From NCBI GenBank assembly GCA_024680445.1, contig JAILCJ010000072.1, forward strand, positions 1-24,800: a stretch of 24,800 bases of DNA, in the 5' to 3' direction. The notes beneath the pieces are model-generated. The model worked only from the letters and a program-made list of their open reading frames with translations. It was not told the DNA's origin and did not search any database. The translations under genes were made by a program, and so were the position numbers. This document shows, piece by piece, positions 23,541-24,800 of the stretch (the stretch's first letter is position 1; each line of letters opens with the position of its first letter). The DNA comes from Campylobacter sp. (GTDB lineage: Bacteria; Campylobacterota; Campylobacteria; Campylobacterales; Campylobacteraceae).

Positions 23541-23897
23541 TTACAAATTTTTGCATTTTTCACAATAAAAATAATCGCTTTTATATGTTTCGATTTCACT
23601 TATAAAAACTTCGTCCAAGTCTATTTGTGAATCAAAAAATTCATAAACATTTTCTAGTTGGTCTTGAACGTCTTTATAAATTCCATCGCTAAAAAGCAAA
23701 TTTATTTTTTCGTTTAAATTCAAATCTATATCATCACCACATCTATCGCAAAAATGCTTAATCTCGCCAGTTATGCTAGCTTCGCATTTTACGCTAGTTT
23801 GGTCTTTTTTGACTAAATTTCCACTAAATTTTAGTCCTTCTTTTTCTAAATCAAATGCAAAATCATTTAACATTACTTTTGCAAATGAAATTTTCAA
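23541..23897 (-). CDS. YceD/DUF177-type protein upstream of rpmF
   Basis: A 118-residue protein of the family that usually precedes rpmF and is linked to large-subunit rRNA processing in other bacteria; its exact role is unproven. It has the family's CDRCGDDIDL motif (CxxC) in the middle. A second CxxC near the C-terminus (YFYCEKCKNL) could complete a metal site. I chose the TTG start at 23897 because AGGA lies five bases upstream and the protein then begins MKISFAKV. This start does not overlap ndk, unlike the longer TTG at 23936. The start codon lies inside a TCAAATTTGA palindrome. Confidence 0.85.
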   Translation of the reverse strand: MKISFAKVMLNDFAFDLEKEGLKFSGNLVKKDQTSVKCEASITGEIKHFCDRCGDDIDLNLNEKINLLFSDGIYKDVQDQLENVYEFFDSQIDLDEVFISEIETYKSDYFYCEKCKNL

Positions 23898-23913
23898 ATT
23901 TGATCCTAATGGA

Positions 23914-24327
23914 TTAGCAAATTTCTCTTGCTGCAAAGAAAAATGCTACTTCTTTTTTAGCATTTTCTAGGCTATCACTGCCATGAACAGCGTTTGCGTC
24001 TATGCTTTGAGCAAAATCTGCGCGGATAGTGCCAGGAGCTGCTTCTTTTGGATTTGTTGCACCCATAAGTTCGCGATTTTTAGCGACTGCGTCTTTGCCT
24101 TCAAGCACCATAACTACAACTGGTCCGCTAGTCATAAACTCAACCAAATCTTTAAAAAATGGTCTTTCGCTATGAACAGCATAAAATGCTTTGGCATCAT
24201 GTTTGCTCAATTTTATTTTTTTCATCGCTGCGATTCTTAATCCATTGCTTTCGAATCTATCGACTATTTTACCGATAACGCCCTTTTTAACAGCATCAGG
24301 CTTGATGATAGAAAGAGTTTGTTGCAT
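23914..24327 (-). CDS. ndk: Nucleoside diphosphate kinase
   Basis: Transfers the gamma-phosphate between nucleoside triphosphates and diphosphates. The 137-residue protein has [16 protein letters not shown] at the start, the [17 protein letters not shown] block, and the active-site H115 in [23 protein letters not shown] precedes ATG 24327. A TATAAT -10 lies about 43 bases upstream, so it heads the operon that continues through yceD, rpmF, plsX and fabH. The ferredoxin gene upstream is separated by a terminator. Confidence 0.97.
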   Translation of the reverse strand: MQQTLSIIKPDAVKKGVIGKIVDRFESNGLRIAAMKKIKLSKHDAKAFYAVHSERPFFKDLVEFMTSGPVVVMVLEGKDAVAKNRELMGATNPKEAAPGTIRADFAQSIDANAVHGSDSLENAKKEVAFFFAAREIC

Positions 24328-24369
24328 ATTTTTTCCTTCAAATAGCTTGTGAAATTTTAAAAGTTGGCA

Positions 24370-24375
24370 ATTATA
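24370..24375 (-). promoter_or_regulatory. Probable -10 of the ndk-fabH operon
   Basis: TATAAT on the minus strand, in the context TTTTGATATAATTGCC, lies between the ferredoxin terminator and ndk. The predicted leader is about 35 bases and includes the AAGGA site. Confidence 0.65.
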
Positions 24376-24385
24376 TCAAAAAAAT

Positions 24386-24418
24386 CTTAAAAAAACAAAT
24401 CAGACCCAAGCGGGCCTG
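24386..24418 (-). terminator. Intrinsic terminator of the ferredoxin gene
   Basis: On the minus strand CAGGCCC and GGGTCTG form a 7-bp stem (one G-T pair) around the loop GCTT, and are followed by ATTTGTTTTTTT. It starts eight bases beyond the stop at 24427 and separates ferredoxin from ndk. Confidence 0.85.
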
Positions 24419-24426
24419 AAAAAAAA

Positions 24427-24711
24427 TTAACCCGCAACTGGGTTTTGTCCGTCTCTTAGTTCAGAGCCGATATCTTGGCGGTAAGCTTGACCGTCACTTA
24501 CTACATCCCAAACTATGCAGCCATCAGTTGGGCAAGCTGAAGCACAGGCTGGTTCATCGTTATGACCAACGCATTCAACGCATTTTTTAGCATCTACAAA
24601 ATAAGCGTCAGCACCTTGTGGGTTGTTGCTATCATCAACGATAGCTTCGACTGGGCATTCGTCTATGCACGAGCCACAGCATATGCAAATGTCTGTGATT
24701 TTTACAGCCAT
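24427..24711 (-). CDS. fdxA: 2[4Fe-4S] ferredoxin, Allochromatium type (FdxA-like)
   Basis: Small electron carrier, 94 residues. Cluster 1 ligands are C9-x2-C12-x2-C15-x3-C19-P, with an extra C11. Cluster 2 is in KCVECVGHNDEPACASACP: C-x2-C-x8-C-x3-C. The eight-residue insertion between the second and third cysteines, together with a C-terminal extension, marks the Allochromatium/Azoarcus-like group with very low potential. I chose ATG 24711 because AGGAGAGG lies three bases upstream; a longer ATG at 24729 would place that site inside the gene. The gene after it is ndk, as I remember around fdxA in C. jejuni, where it is iron-regulated and divergent from ahpC. Confidence 0.94.
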   Translation of the reverse strand: MAVKITDICICCGSCIDECPVEAIVDDSNNPQGADAYFVDAKKCVECVGHNDEPACASACPTDGCIVWDVVSDGQAYRQDIGSELRDGQNPVAG

Positions 24712-24763
24712 TTTCCTCTCCTTTTTCAAAAAATCGTGTCAAGCATATCAAAAAAGGCTTAAA

Positions 24764-24798
24764 TTGATATAAAAAATTTAATGATATTGATAATGGCA
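24764..24798. promoter_or_regulatory. Possible iron/peroxide regulator binding region upstream of fdxA
   Basis: TGATATTGATAATGG (24782-24796) and TTGATAT (24764-24770) contain NATWAT-like units similar to Fur/PerR half sites, 50-90 bases upstream of the ferredoxin ATG. The match to the 7-1-7 Fur consensus is poor in the second half. The window ends before the neighbouring gene, so its promoter cannot be judged. Confidence 0.3.
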
Positions 24799-24800
24799 AA

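Noticed and set aside
1..24800. tRNA, rRNA, prophage, insertion sequence or defence genes
   Set aside because: No cloverleaf-like, rRNA-like, transposase, integrase, nuclease-toxin or restriction-modification sequence was recognised on either strand.

Overview
This window looks like chromosomal core DNA of a Campylobacter species or a very close Campylobacterota relative. The evidence is low G+C content, A-rich leaders with AAGGA-type ribosome binding sites, TATAAT-like -10 boxes without a clear -35, tight head-to-tail gene packing, and gene order. As I remember the C. jejuni map, three blocks correspond to it: NAD kinase-recN-(double receiver GGDEF)-tatD-mltD-rlpA-kdsC-lptC-lptA-engB-pbp2 with aspS-adk-ppa beside it; dut with an EI24-type membrane protein; and fabH-plsX-rpmF-yceD-ndk-ferredoxin. 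Interruptions of that order (hisB, a GNAT gene, a triplicated BOF array between adk and ppa) suggest a species other than C. jejuni. I cannot name the species.

Layout. 1-1246: queC (minus) and ybeY (plus) diverge from a shared palindromic -10 element. 1260-10877: a minus-strand run of twelve genes with gaps of at most 18 bases or with overlaps: double-receiver diguanylate cyclase, tatD, mltD-like transglycosylase, rlpA, hisB, kdsC, lptC, lptA, engB, GNAT, membrane protein, PBP2. It combines peptidoglycan remodelling, Kdo/LPS biogenesis and transport, and a c-di-GMP regulator. 10971-13337: recN and NAD kinase (minus). 13431-17572: aspS, adk, three tandem periplasmic OB-fold (BOF/YgiW-like) genes and ppa (plus). 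17655-18453: a flavin-type oxidase-fold protein and a DUF1294-like membrane protein (minus). 18537-21325: an unrecognised soluble protein with a sigma-28-like box, a 373-base AT-rich spacer full of CAAATTTG words, a small zinc-ribbon protein (minus), dimeric dUTPase and an EI24-type membrane protein. 21388-24711 (minus): fabH, plsX, rpmF, yceD-like, ndk, then a terminator and a 2[4Fe-4S] ferredoxin gene.

The gene content is mostly housekeeping. I found no tRNA, rRNA, insertion sequence, prophage or CRISPR array, and no clearly new defence or metabolic system. The items most worth a second look are the BOF triplication with signs of gene conversion, the unrecognised 171-residue gene with its possible flagellar promoter, the strongly over-represented palindrome TCAAATTTGA, the monofunctional hisB overlapping a HAD phosphatase gene, and the symmetric queC/ybeY promoter. 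Several starts are moved from the longest reading frame on ribosome-binding-site evidence (ybeY, membrane protein at 3583, NAD kinase, adk, third BOF copy, DUF1294-like gene, 171-residue gene, yceD-like gene, ferredoxin).
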